Positions 1 to 8,899 of a DNA stretch of 32,729 nt are shown here, piece by piece. Both the position numbers and the translations under genes were made by a program. This stretch comes from Gammaproteobacteria bacterium (GTDB taxonomy: Bacteria > Pseudomonadota > Gammaproteobacteria > Pseudomonadales > Pseudohongiellaceae): positions 1 through 32,729 of the forward strand of contig PBTW01000118.1 of NCBI GenBank assembly GCA_002729315.1, written 5' to 3'. The notes under the pieces are model-generated. The model was given only the letters and a program-made list of their open reading frames with translations. It was not told where the DNA came from and searched no databases. The first letter of the stretch is position 1, and every line of letters starts with the position of its first letter.

Positions 1-1
1 C

Positions 2-316
2 CAGAAAACAGTGTTCAGGCGCGACCCAACGAATGCAGAAAAATTTATTACCACTGGTCTGTGGGCCAGATCCCGTCATCCCAACTATTTTGGCGAGATT
101 CTTCTGTGGTTGGGCGTCGCGCTGGTCGCTCTGCCGGTCCTCAGTGGCTGGCAGCTCGTCACCATGATCTCGCCGCTATTCGTTATTTTTCTGCTGATTA
201 AAGTCAGCGGCGTTCGCCTGCTGGAAGATAGTGCAAAGCAGCGCTGGGGACATGATCCGGAATACCAGGCGTATGTGACAAGGACCCCTGTTCTTGTGCC
301 AAGACTCACGAGCTAA
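2..316 (+). CDS. DUF1295 / steroid 5-alpha-reductase-like membrane protein, C-terminal part
   Basis: The reading frame is open to the left edge, so this is the C-terminal end (about 104 codons) of a larger gene; the GTG at 11 is internal. The block GLWARSRHPNYFGEILLW is the hallmark of the DUF1295 family, integral membrane proteins related to steroid 5-alpha reductases and isoprenylcysteine methyltransferases. It is followed by two hydrophobic stretches and the family-typical ending in which an EDSAKQRWG segment precedes a YQAYVTRTPVLVPR tail. The family's substrate in bacteria is not settled and nothing here identifies it. The gene ends in TAA, followed by a long non-coding gap, so it is the last gene of its transcription unit. 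Confidence 0.85.
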   Translation, partial: QKTVFRRDPTNAEKFITTGLWARSRHPNYFGEILLWLGVALVALPVLSGWQLVTMISPLFVIFLLIKVSGVRLLEDSAKQRWGHDPEYQAYVTRTPVLVPRLTS

Positions 317-786
317 CCTCGGCAAGCCACATCCACCATAGGCCAGCTCCTACGGGGTCTCCTATTGCCAGGACTGAGACTCGGAGCCGAGCTCATTTTC
401 GCCTGCGCCATCTAGCAAGGGCTCGGGCGTCTATCCCTGAGGCCGCATGTCACAAGGAGCGCTGAGTGGACGCAATAATATCCAGACATTCCTGATTGAC
501 AGTGCGGCAGGCAGGCCAAACCCTCAGGAAATGCGCAAATATCCGACATTTCCATCATCAGCGAACCGGATGGAATCCTCGAAAAGCGCCGGCAACTGTT
601 GAAAAAACACCTGTTTAGGTACATTTTAACGTCTATCATATTGTTTTTATTGTATTTTTACTGAAACCCGACAATTCTGTCCTGAATTTCGAACCCCTTC
701 GTCGATCTGACTCCCAATCAGTTGTTTCAAAGTGTTTCATAATAGGCGGAAAAGCTTTAACATTGAGCGGTTGATAAAGGCCCTCT

Positions 787-801
787 CCGGCGTCACGCCG
801 G
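787..801. repeat. Perfect GC-rich inverted repeat (hairpin or operator)
   Basis: CCGGCG, a TCA loop and CGCCGG form a perfect 6-bp inverted repeat about 110 bases before the receptor start. Only TTTAT follows, so it is a poor intrinsic terminator. It lies just upstream of the candidate promoter and could be a protein-binding site. The role is inferred only. Confidence 0.4.
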
Positions 802-814
802 TTTATCATGTGAC

Positions 815-844
815 TTGACCGTCCTTGATTTCTAGATGCATATA
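815..844 (+). promoter_or_regulatory. Candidate sigma-70 promoter for the TonB-dependent receptor
   Basis: TTGACC (815-820) is a good -35 match, followed after 18 bases by CATATA (839-844), a weak -10 element. It lies about 65 bases upstream of the receptor ATG in an otherwise non-coding stretch. There is no second line of evidence, so this is a suggestion only. Confidence 0.28.
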
Positions 845-909
845 GCTAGGATGCGTCACGGTCTTTCCAGAGGGAAACCCACAACTTTAACTCCAGGAGT
901 AAGAAACGA

Positions 910-3537
910 ATGAATTTTCGTAGACACCCAAAGACCTTGCTGGCAGCAGCTATTTTGGCCGCTACCGGGGCGCCTCAGGTCGCCTTCACGCAAGACAGCG
1001 GCGCTGACATCGAAGAAGTCGTTGTCACCGGCGCGCGTGGACGTCCTCGCACGGTATCGGACTCACCTGTGCCTGTTGATGTCTTCAGCGCTGACGAAAT
1101 CCAAGCGATCTCGCACACTGACACTAACAACGTGCTACAAACGTTGATCCCATCATTCAACGTTGCTCGTCAACCGATTTCGGACGGCGCGACCATGATC
1201 CGGCCTGCGTCACTGCGCGGATTGCCCACAGACAAGACTTTGGTCTTGGTCAATGGGAAGCGCCGACACAGAGCTGCGCTGGTTTCAATCGGTGGCTCAG
1301 GTACGCAGGGCCCTGACATGGCAACAGTTCCAGCCTCAGCACTGAAAAACATTGAAGTACTACGCGATGGCGCGTCGGCTCAATATGGTTCTGATGCGAT
1401 GGCTGGCGTTATTAACTTTATATTGAATGACAATAGCGAAGGAGGAAGCCTTACCATCGACCAAGGGGAATTCTTCGAGGGTGACGGCGCGATGACCACC
1501 GTGCTCGGCAACATAGGCCTGCCCCTTGGCGACAGCGGATTTGTCAGTATTTCGGGCGAATTCAATGAAGCTGACCGTACCAATCGCGGAAAGCAGTACT
1601 GCCATTCTTGGTGGTGTGTGGATCCGAGCCTTCCTGGCTTCACCTCGATGAGTGCAGCTAAGCAAGCGGCGGCTCAAGACCCAACTTATCAAGCTAACTG
1701 GAAGAATGCTAACGCCGCCGGAATCTCCGAAGTCGTTCAGCCATGGGGACAGCCTCAAACTGAAGCCGCTCGTGTTTTTGTTAACGCTGGTTATCAACTA
1801 GACGCTGACACAGAGCTTTATGGCTACGGTAACTTTTCCGACTCGAGCACGGACGGTAACTTCTTCTATCGATATCCGGGTAACGGAACTATCGAAGATC
1901 TGCGTCGGCCTGACGGCTCAATTTATTCACCGCTTCAAATTTTCCCCGGAGGCTTCACGCCACAGTTCAACGGTGATGTCCTCGACTTCTCGTTGCTCGG
2001 CGGCATGCGAGGCGAGCTGGATAACGGCCTGACATATGATTTCAGCGCCCGAACAGGTGAAAGTGAAATTCAGTACACTCTATTTAACACAATTAACCCA
2101 TCATTGGGTGACTCGGCTGGCACTGTTCCGACTAGCTTCCGCCCGAGTGACCTGATCAACTCCGAGACTCAGTTCCAAGCTGACTTTACGTACGAGTTCG
2201 ACGCAGGCCTAGCCGGCCCAGCACTCTTCGCATTCGGCGCAAGCTATATGGGTGAAGAGTATGAGTTGCGTCAAGGCGATCCTGCCTCCTACGTCGCTGG
2301 CCCCTACGCAAGACAAGATCCATGGGATCTCTGTAATGCAGACGGCACTACAGCGCCGAATGGGATCAATGCTATAGCCGGTGGCTCTACTCTTAACTGT
2401 GCCGATTCAGACGATCCTGTTTACACAGTTGTCGGTGTTGGTTCAAACGGTTTCCCAGGTAACAATCCACAATTCACAAACGTGTTTGAACGAAACTCGT
2501 TTGCGGTATACGGTGAACTGAGTGGTGACGTAACCGACAGCTTGTTCCTGCAGGGTGCGGTACGTTACGAAAACTATGAAGACTTCGATTCCGAGATTCT
2601 CTTCCAGCTTGCCGGCCGACTTGAATTAAACGACATGTGGAATGCCAGAGCGTCAATCGGAACCGGTTTCCGGGCTCCTACACCTGGACAGCAAGGCACG
2701 GTAAACGTATCGACACGTCTTCCTGATGGTATCCCAGTAGCAACAGGTCTGTTCCCAGCTGGTGGCCCAGTTGCACAGGCACTTGGCGCTACGCCACTCA
2801 AGCCTGAGCTGTCCAACAGCTTTACTATAGGGCTTACTGGTTCGATTGGTGAGATGGATTTGACTTTAGACTACTATCGGATCGATATCGATGACCGCAC
2901 AAATGCGATCTCGACTCGAGCGGTGTCTACAGATCCAACCTCTGGTTCCGCCTACGCTAACTACCAGGCGCTCGACGCAGCCGGTGTTGCTGGCGCCAAC
3001 TCGATTGGCGGTGTTTTCTACTTTACTAACGCATTCGACAGCCGTACCGAAGGTGTTGACCTCGTAGCAACTTTGCCGCTTGGAGACTCAACGAACGTCT
3101 CTGCAGCAATTAACTACACTGAGAATTCATTTGAATCTGATCCAAGCGTGTACTTGAACGCTGAAAATCGTTGGGATTTTGTGAATGCCGACCCGCAGTG
3201 GCGTGGTATTTTCACAGGTATCCAACAGCTGGGTGATGACCTGCAGCTCATCGCTCGTCTCCAGTGGTTCGGTGAATCTACTAATTCAAACCGAGGTGGC
3301 TCAGGCCCAGACGGACTGCGTTTCCAGACGCTGCCTGATTTCTACCAATTTGATTTAGAAGGTCAGTGGCAGATAAATGACATGTTCAACCTGTCTGCAG
3401 GCGCTCGAAACGTCTTCGACGAGTATCCTGACATAGACACCATCAGCGATTTTTGCTGTGGCCGTGTCTACTCCTCAGGTACCTTCGTTCCATGGCAGGG
3501 TGGTTACTACTACGCTCGCCTTCGAGCTGACTTCTAA
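910..3537 (+). CDS. TonB-dependent outer-membrane receptor
   Basis: An 875-residue outer-membrane transporter that would import an iron complex or an organic nutrient using TonB/ExbBD energy. Residues 1 to about 27 form a signal peptide, followed by the family-typical IEEVVVTGARGR segment. The plug domain (about 45-170) contains RGLPTDKTLVLVNGKRRHRA and the classical IEVLRDGASAQYGSDAMAGV block. The rest is a beta-barrel rich in aromatic strands, including GTGFRAPTPGQ, and ends in the terminal Phe of outer-membrane barrels (YARLRADF). Several Cys pairs lie in predicted loops (CHSWWC near residue 230, DFCCGR near the end). The ATG is fixed by AGGAG ten bases upstream and by the signal peptide. 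A strong terminator follows, so the gene is monocistronic. The ligand cannot be read from the sequence. Confidence 0.95.
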   Translation: MNFRRHPKTLLAAAILAATGAPQVAFTQDSGADIEEVVVTGARGRPRTVSDSPVPVDVFSADEIQAISHTDTNNVLQTLIPSFNVARQPISDGATMIRPASLRGLPTDKTLVLVNGKRRHRAALVSIGGSGTQGPDMATVPASALKNIEVLRDGASAQYGSDAMAGVINFILNDNSEGGSLTIDQGEFFEGDGAMTTVLGNIGLPLGDSGFVSISGEFNEADRTNRGKQYCHSWWCVDPSLPGFTSMSAAKQAAAQDPTYQANWKNANAAGISEVVQPWGQPQTEAARVFVNAGYQLDADTELYGYGNFSDSSTDGNFFYRYPGNGTIEDLRRPDGSIYSPLQIFPGGFTPQFNGDVLDFSLLGGMRGELDNGLTYDFSARTGESEIQYTLFNTINPSLGDSAGTVPTSFRPSDLINSETQFQADFTYEFDAGLAGPALFAFGASYMGEEYELRQGDPASYVAGPYARQDPWDLCNADGTTAPNGINAIAGGSTLNCADSDDPVYTVVGVGSNGFPGNNPQFTNVFERNSFAVYGELSGDVTDSLFLQGAVRYENYEDFDSEILFQLAGRLELNDMWNARASIGTGFRAPTPGQQGTVNVSTRLPDGIPVATGLFPAGGPVAQALGATPLKPELSNSFTIGLTGSIGEMDLTLDYYRIDIDDRTNAISTRAVSTDPTSGSAYANYQALDAAGVAGANSIGGVFYFTNAFDSRTEGVDLVATLPLGDSTNVSAAINYTENSFESDPSVYLNAENRWDFVNADPQWRGIFTGIQQLGDDLQLIARLQWFGESTNSNRGGSGPDGLRFQTLPDFYQFDLEGQWQINDMFNLSAGARNVFDEYPDIDTISDFCCGRVYSSGTFVPWQGGYYYARLRADF

Positions 3538-3563
3538 GATCAGCTAGATCGGAAAACAATGAA

Positions 3564-3591
3564 GGGGTGGCAATGGCCACCCCTTTTTTTT
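3564..3591 (+). terminator. Rho-independent terminator after the TonB-dependent receptor
   Basis: GGGGTGGC pairs perfectly with GCCACCCC around an AATG loop (8-bp stem) and is followed by eight Ts (3584-3591). It starts 27 bases after the receptor stop codon and separates that gene from the carboxylase gene downstream. Confidence 0.93.
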
Positions 3592-3810
3592 GCCACAGCT
3601 TTCTTCTGGTCTGCTACAAGCTCGACATACTGCTGGTCTTGTTTTGTGGGAGCATTATACTTAAATTGCAAAACACGGAGACTGAAGCTCGTTTTACGCC
3701 CAAAAAGGCAGACGGATTAGGTGCACCGAATCTCAAGATACGCGCCGACTTTAACTCTTGGGGCATTTCGTGATAGAACCAAGCGACATAAACGGTAATG
3801 GCAGGTTCAT

Positions 3811-5370
3811 ATGTCCTGGCAACATGAAGTCGATGAAATACGCAGGCGCGAGGCTCTGGCTCAAGAAATGGGTGGAGAGGAGCGAGTCAAGCGGCAGCAC
3901 GACAATGGCCGGTTGACTGTCCGAGAACGAATTTCGACCCTGGTTGACGAAAACACCTTCCGTGAGATCGGCGCTCTGGCCGGCAAGGCGAGGTATGACG
4001 AGCATGGCATTCTACAATCGTTCACGCCATCAAATTTTGTATTAGGCACAGCGAATTTAGACGGCCGCAAAGTCGTCATCGGCGGCGACGATTTTACTGT
4101 GCGCGGTGGAGCAGCGGATGCCAAGATTGGAGACAAATCTGGCTATGGAGAGAAATACGCTCTAGAAATGCGGCTTCCCTTGGTCCGCCTGGTTGATGGC
4201 AGCGGCGGTGGCGGAAGCGTCAAAACGCTTGAAATGGTCGGCTATTCCTGTGTCCCCGCTTTACAGGGATTCAACACCACCATGGAACTAATGGGACAGG
4301 TACCGGTAGTTTGTGCCTGTATGGGCTCGGTTGCCGGCCTCGGCGCTGTGCGCGTCACCATTTCCCACTTTTCATTAATGATCAAAGAAACAAGCCAATT
4401 ATTTGTTGCTGGCCCTCCAGTCGTGGAACGAGGCTTTGGCAAGCCTGTAGAAAAAAACGAACTTGGCGGCTCACAAATTCATGCCCAAGTAAGCGGCGCA
4501 GTTGATAACGAAGTGGCCAGTGAAAAGGAAGCCTTCCTGACTATTAAGAAGTTTCTCTCATACTTGCCGCAGAATGTGTGGCATCTGCCACCAATTTTGC
4601 CATGCAGTGATCCTATTGACCGGCGCGATAATGAATTACTCTCGGTGATACCCCGCAATCGCCGCGAGATGTACGAAATAGGCCAGATCATAAGCGCCGT
4701 TGTCGATCGGGACTCCTTCTTCGAGATCAGTCCGGCATACGGCCAGTCACTGACTGTCGGATTAGCCAGAATGGATGGTCACGCAGTTGGCCTCATGGCC
4801 AACAACACAAAACACCACGGTGGCGCGGTAAATGCGTCTGCTTCAGAAAAAATGATGCGCTTCGTTGATCTGTGTGACACCTTCCACCTGCCCATGATAA
4901 ACCTAGTGGACAATCCCGGCTTTTTAATTGGGGCAGAAGCAGAACAGGAGGGCACTGTGCGATTGGGCAGCCGTGCTTTGATGGCTGTTTACCAGTCTAG
5001 CATACCCTGGGTATCCGTCATCATCCGACGCTGCTATGGTGTAGCCGGCGCCGGGCATGGCAAATCCGATGGGCTCAACCTACGTTATGCTTGGCCATCG
5101 GCCGACTGGGGTTCGCTTCCCATCGAAGGCGGCGTTCAGGCTGCCTATCGACGCGACATAGAGTCAGCAGAGGACCCTGAACTTCGACGGCGAGAGCTTG
5201 AAGATATGCTGGAGCAATATCGTTCTCCCCTGCGAACTGCAGAAGCGTTTGGCATAGAAGAAGTCATTGATCCGAGGGACACCAGACCCCTGCTATGTGA
5301 GTGGGTCAAGCTGGCCTACGAATTGCTCCCCAGTCAGCTGGGACCCAAAGCGCGGACCTCCAGACCCTGA
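3811..5370 (+). CDS. Acyl-CoA carboxylase carboxyltransferase (beta) subunit
   Basis: A 519-residue cytoplasmic protein of the biotin-dependent carboxyltransferase family (propionyl-, methylcrotonyl- or geranyl-CoA type), which moves carboxyl from biotin to an acyl-CoA. Family marks in order: GRLTVRERISTLVD (33-46), the VLGTANLDGRKVVIGGDDFT block (77-96), the glycine-rich GSGGGGSVKTLE (130-141), the first oxyanion region CMGSVAGLGAV (170-180), and NELGGSQIHAQVSGAVDN (216-233). The C-terminal half repeats the crotonase fold with NPGFLIG and the RRCYGVAGAGHG turn. Length is normal for the family. No biotin carboxylase or biotin carrier subunit lies within the window, unlike the usual adjacent arrangement. 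The start at 3811 has a weak CAGG site six bases upstream. Substrate specificity is not resolvable; the C-terminal half differs from canonical PccB in several motifs. Confidence 0.88.
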   Translation: MSWQHEVDEIRRREALAQEMGGEERVKRQHDNGRLTVRERISTLVDENTFREIGALAGKARYDEHGILQSFTPSNFVLGTANLDGRKVVIGGDDFTVRGGAADAKIGDKSGYGEKYALEMRLPLVRLVDGSGGGGSVKTLEMVGYSCVPALQGFNTTMELMGQVPVVCACMGSVAGLGAVRVTISHFSLMIKETSQLFVAGPPVVERGFGKPVEKNELGGSQIHAQVSGAVDNEVASEKEAFLTIKKFLSYLPQNVWHLPPILPCSDPIDRRDNELLSVIPRNRREMYEIGQIISAVVDRDSFFEISPAYGQSLTVGLARMDGHAVGLMANNTKHHGGAVNASASEKMMRFVDLCDTFHLPMINLVDNPGFLIGAEAEQEGTVRLGSRALMAVYQSSIPWVSVIIRRCYGVAGAGHGKSDGLNLRYAWPSADWGSLPIEGGVQAAYRRDIESAEDPELRRRELEDMLEQYRSPLRTAEAFGIEEVIDPRDTRPLLCEWVKLAYELLPSQLGPKARTSRP

Positions 5371-5394
5371 GTCAAACCCTGAATGCCGTGCCCG

Positions 5395-7002
5395 TCACTG
5401 AGTGGCTAGCGCCTCAATCCGGTCTATAAAAGCACTGCGGGGATGTACGGCATTTCGCACCTCCACATCAAGCACCTGTACCTCATCTTTTGTTGGCTCA
5501 TAAGCAGGCCAGTAGGGAAGACCTGGAGCATTTGGATTTCCGCTTTTGGCAAAATTAAACCAGTAGTCAGCAATCGTGGCGGACAGCAGATAATCATCCG
5601 ACTCCCAACCTATCCCGACCGTGCCCAGATTATCGAATACGTAGGCAAGCTCTCCGGAATGATAGGCCCCCAGTGATCTGCCACCCCCGTCGCCAGCGAG
5701 ATCTGGCATGGAAGGCATGTAAAGACGAAACACCGGCACCGGGCGGGAAAAATAATAGACATAGGCCGTATCATTGTTAGCTGAGATCAATCGTGCCCAG
5801 TCCCTGACCGTGCGAATAAACCCGTTGTCGCCAGCTATTGCTTTCCGAGCGGAAATCGGAGAAAGCCCAATCAAGCCCTTGTAGCCTGTTTTCAGCGCAA
5901 GCCCGTCAACACCAAAGCGTCGGGTCAGAAACGCGTCCAGATCAGCTTCTGAAATCTCAGCCGCTCCCGCCTGCAAACCGGAATATTCCTCAGCCAGCGC
6001 ACCCATCATCACCGGGACATGATTGTAATCCCCTTGCGCAAAAAGACGCGCTGGCGCCTCCGGCAGAACCCAACCATCGATAATAGGACCAGTGGAATTG
6101 CCTTCTGACGACGCTGTAGCGGTGATTTCTTCTGGCGATAAATCACGCATGGCTGCTAGCGCTAGCGCCCCCGAATCCTTGATACCCAGCGCCCCCAAAA
6201 ATCTGACCCCACTCGCATGAGCGGAATCTGCCCCGCCCTGAAGGGGTCGCTCGAGACGCACACACCCGCTGGAAGGGGATTGACCAATGACCCGATGAAT
6301 CAGACCAGTCGTTAGCGGAGAAGCCATAAGCAGACAGACGTCCTCACCGCCGGCGGATTGTCCGAATATAGTGACCCTTCCGGGATCTCCGCCGAAATGC
6401 GCAATATTTTTCTGCACCCATTGCAGTGCCGCAACCTGGTCCAGCAGCCCATAGTTGCCGGAAGCGGCTTGCTCCGACTCTGCCGTCAACGCCGGATGCG
6501 CCAGAAATCCGAGCGGCCCGAGGCGATAATTTGCCGTCACAACAACTGCGCCCCGTGCTGCTAGATTGGTACCATCAAAAATTCGCGCCCCACCATGCCC
6601 GGCAGTATTGCTGCCACCATGAAACCAGATCATCACCGGCAGTCCTGCGCTGTCATCGACGGCAGCGGTGAATACGTTGAGAGTCAGACAGTCTTCTGAC
6701 CGGTCCAAATTGCCACGGGCATAGACACTGTTGTCTGATGTTCGCGCCTGCCAGCAGGCCGAACCGGAGCGTTCGGCCAGTCTAACACCGGAAAAAGTGG
6801 CCGGCGGTAACGGCGGTTTCCAGCGCATATCCCCGACCGGAGGCGCTGCAAAAGCCAATCCCCTGAATACTGAAACGTCACTGGCGAGCGGTGACGGCAG
6901 GCCCTGATAGCTTCCTGCCGCCGTATCAACTTCGAGGATTTGCGCTGCGCCCACCTGCCATCCTAGTAAAGTGATAAGCGGCAAGACGAACTTCTTAAAC
7001 AT
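5395..7002 (-). CDS. Secreted type-B carboxylesterase (para-nitrobenzyl esterase family)
   Basis: A 535-residue alpha/beta hydrolase of the carboxylesterase B/cholinesterase family that hydrolyses carboxylic esters, exported by an N-terminal signal peptide (residues 1 to about 20). Visible marks: EDCLTLNV (103-110), the oxyanion-hole HGG (128-130), the nucleophile elbow GQSAGG with Ser216 (GESAGG is more usual), the likely acid in MGALAEEYSG (Glu338 or Glu339), and the catalytic His448 in GAYHSGELAYVF. All three triad residues are therefore present and the length is full. The start is supported by AAGG eight bases upstream of the ATG. It converges with the carboxylase gene with a 24-base gap. 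It belongs with the other exported ester hydrolases at 9899 and 28285, but its substrate is unknown. Confidence 0.92.
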   Translation of the reverse strand: MFKKFVLPLITLLGWQVGAAQILEVDTAAGSYQGLPSPLASDVSVFRGLAFAAPPVGDMRWKPPLPPATFSGVRLAERSGSACWQARTSDNSVYARGNLDRSEDCLTLNVFTAAVDDSAGLPVMIWFHGGSNTAGHGGARIFDGTNLAARGAVVVTANYRLGPLGFLAHPALTAESEQAASGNYGLLDQVAALQWVQKNIAHFGGDPGRVTIFGQSAGGEDVCLLMASPLTTGLIHRVIGQSPSSGCVRLERPLQGGADSAHASGVRFLGALGIKDSGALALAAMRDLSPEEITATASSEGNSTGPIIDGWVLPEAPARLFAQGDYNHVPVMMGALAEEYSGLQAGAAEISEADLDAFLTRRFGVDGLALKTGYKGLIGLSPISARKAIAGDNGFIRTVRDWARLISANNDTAYVYYFSRPVPVFRLYMPSMPDLAGDGGGRSLGAYHSGELAYVFDNLGTVGIGWESDDYLLSATIADYWFNFAKSGNPNAPGLPYWPAYEPTKDEVQVLDVEVRNAVHPRSAFIDRIEALATQ

Positions 7003-7202
7003 GACGTGACCTTATAGTTATTATCTAGAAGCGGATCAGTAAAGCAGATTTCACGCCGGGGCGATACTCTTTGCTAGGCTAACCTGTTTTCTCTTTTATT
7101 TGCCGCTCTCAGCACATCGATTTCCATGCTCGAATCTCCCATGTCACGCCTGATTAAAATACCCGGATCCTGTCGGTTTCGGATGACTCTGTTTGCAGAA
7201 GA

Positions 7203-7514
7203 TCTGGCCTGATCATGGAGCTTGGGTAGGTCTTATCTCACAACCTCTGGGCAGATTTTCTACCACTTAACTCCACCCTTGTGTTTGAAGACGTGGCCAT
7301 CTTTCGTATCATTGATCACTCCATGGTCAACAATCTGATTCCGACCAGCGCATGCTTCACCTCGATCTTTTTAGGTTTAGTGATGCCAAGAGAGGCCACC
7401 TGCTATGAACTCGGTCTAGATGAGTCTGGGGGTTATAAACTTTGGCGCACAGTGGTGCGTTCTATGACACCAACAAGTATTTTCCTAGTCGCCATCGGAA
7501 CGGCCCTGGGCTAG
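7203..7514 (+). pseudogene. C-terminal remnant of a sodium-dependent (SNF/NSS family) transporter
   Basis: The plus frame reads SGLIMELG, an in-frame TAG at 7227-7229, then VLSHNLWADF and a segment ending IFLGLVMPREATCYELGL, then YKLWRTVVRSMTPTSIFLVA before the stop. This matches the last membrane segments of bacterial SNF-family sodium symporters, where LSFNxW, a FDxIDxxTSN stretch, a GWVM(K/R)EA turn and an LWRxxxRYxTP ending occur in this order. Only about 100 of roughly 450-500 residues remain, one stop interrupts them, and the bases upstream (7003-7202) show no further homology I can see. I therefore call it a decayed gene fragment. A short functional membrane protein starting at the GTG at 7281 is possible but unlikely. 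Confidence 0.62.
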
Positions 7515-7529
7515 TAAATCGGAGAGCCT

Positions 7530-8756
7530 CTACGGCTGGACCTGCGGGCGCTCAAACCGGAGAATGGCGCCGTGTTCCTCATCAGCCAGCGCATAGAGAT
7601 AGCCATCAGGCCCTTGCTTGACTGCGGTAATCCGCGCGCCCAGATCTCTCAGAAGGCTTTCTCTTCGGACCTCCTGACCCCGAGAATTAAACACTATCCG
7701 TTCGACATGCCCCGTACCCGGGATGCGGCCTTGCAGCATAGCACCCACAAACAAGTCACCCTGCCATGACTCGACTTTATCCCCTGTGTAGAAAGCCAAA
7801 CCCGCCGGCGCAATTGACGGCCACCAGAGGATTTCTGGCTGAACGATGTCGCTCTGCCATTGCCTGTCGCTAACCCAGTCGCCACGATACTGCCTGCTGT
7901 AAGAAACTCCCGGCCAACCATAGTTGGCACCGGGCCTGATAATGTTGACCTCATCACCTCCCTGAGGGCCGTTTTCAGAAGCCCAGAGCTCTCCCGTTTG
8001 CGGGTGGAAATCCATGCCGATCTGATTGCGATGCCCGACAGAATACACTTCAGGAAGAAACTTCCCCGATTCTAAAAACGGATTGTCTGCTGCGGGAGCC
8101 CCATCGCTGTCGAGACGCAGCAGCTTGCCGTAGTGTACCGACGGATCCTGCGCATAATCCCCCAAACCCATGTACATGTAAGCGCCCCCAATCGACATCA
8201 GAAGGTGTCCGTCCGGCGCAAACAGCAACTTAGCGGCAGCGATGCCGCGATCTAGCCCTTCTGCGACGAAGATTTCCTCAACATTAATCAGCTCGTCACC
8301 ATCTAGGGTTCCTCTAGCCAGCGCCACGGTCTGTTCCGGTTCGCCATCAACTTGGATGGGCTTGGTGTAACTGAGAAACACCAGCGCATCATTATCCGGA
8401 TGTAGGGCAATCGACATGAGTCCCGCCCGGAAGACTTCCGAGTAGACGTCCGGCACACCAGCGACCGCATTGGGCAGCAAGACACCCTTCCGAATAACTC
8501 TGAGTTGTCCCGTATAGCGCTCGGTCACCAGTATGTCGCCGTTGTGTCGGAAAGCGAGATCAAAAGGATTCGCCAGACCCTGCGCGAAAGGCACCACAAG
8601 AATATCGCCCGCGTCAGCGGTGTGAATCAGGCGCGACTGCGCGAATTCGAACTCGAAGTCTGTCTCAGATTGGCCGTAAACAGCAGATGAAACCATGGCG
8701 GTCAAGAGCGAGGCAATGATTCGAAAACCAGCGAAGTGCAGCGCTTTTATTGACAT
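7530..8756 (-). CDS. Periplasmic PQQ-dependent sugar (aldose/sorbosone-type) dehydrogenase
   Basis: A 408-residue beta-propeller protein of the soluble glucose/sorbosone dehydrogenase (GSDH, YliI-like) family, which oxidises sugars or related alcohols with PQQ in the periplasm. An N-terminal signal peptide ends near AVYGQ (residue 28). Family marks: GLMSIALHPDND with the likely catalytic base His119, HYGKLLRLDSDG (208-219), GHRNQIGMDFHP (241-252), ENGPQGGDEVN (261-271) and GANYGWPGVSY (276-286), with a C-terminal GPDGYLYAL blade. The start is well supported by GAGGTGA about seven bases upstream. It is divergently arranged with the quinone oxidoreductase gene across 143 bases. No PQQ-synthesis genes occur in the window. 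The true substrate is unknown, as YliI-like members act broadly on aldoses. Confidence 0.9.
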   Translation of the reverse strand: MSIKALHFAGFRIIASLLTAMVSSAVYGQSETDFEFEFAQSRLIHTADAGDILVVPFAQGLANPFDLAFRHNGDILVTERYTGQLRVIRKGVLLPNAVAGVPDVYSEVFRAGLMSIALHPDNDALVFLSYTKPIQVDGEPEQTVALARGTLDGDELINVEEIFVAEGLDRGIAAAKLLFAPDGHLLMSIGGAYMYMGLGDYAQDPSVHYGKLLRLDSDGAPAADNPFLESGKFLPEVYSVGHRNQIGMDFHPQTGELWASENGPQGGDEVNIIRPGANYGWPGVSYSRQYRGDWVSDRQWQSDIVQPEILWWPSIAPAGLAFYTGDKVESWQGDLFVGAMLQGRIPGTGHVERIVFNSRGQEVRRESLLRDLGARITAVKQGPDGYLYALADEEHGAILRFERPQVQP

Positions 8757-8899
8757 GAGAGTTCACCTCTTAGCGGCTTGTGGACTTCGAGATAGCATAA
8801 CCCTCTGCCCTGCTCAGTGCCAGACTGGCGAATAACGTTGTCAGCACCTTCGAATTCTGAGATAAAGCATTTTCTTGAGGATCCATTGAGATATTCGGT

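Larger units (their letters stand above)
317..909. other. Intergenic region upstream of a TonB-dependent receptor
   Basis: About 590 bases without a convincing gene. A short hydrophobic frame on the plus strand ends near 663 (reading KKHLFRYILTSIILF), but it has no start codon, is preceded by an in-frame TGA, and matches nothing I recognise. The right half holds a perfect short inverted repeat (787-801), a possible promoter, and the AGGAG ribosome-binding site (895-899) of the receptor gene. The length fits a regulated promoter or a decayed gene; I cannot tell which. Confidence 0.5.

Noticed and set aside
412-663. Possible small genes in the gap before the first receptor, including a hydrophobic plus-strand frame ending near 663
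   Set aside because: The hydrophobic frame has no start codon and an upstream in-frame stop. The minus-strand frame 412-639 is Cys- and Arg-rich without any family resemblance.
1360-1797. A 145-codon minus-strand frame within the first TonB-dependent receptor
   Set aside because: It overlaps the receptor's conserved plug and early barrel and looks like a chance frame from biased codon use.
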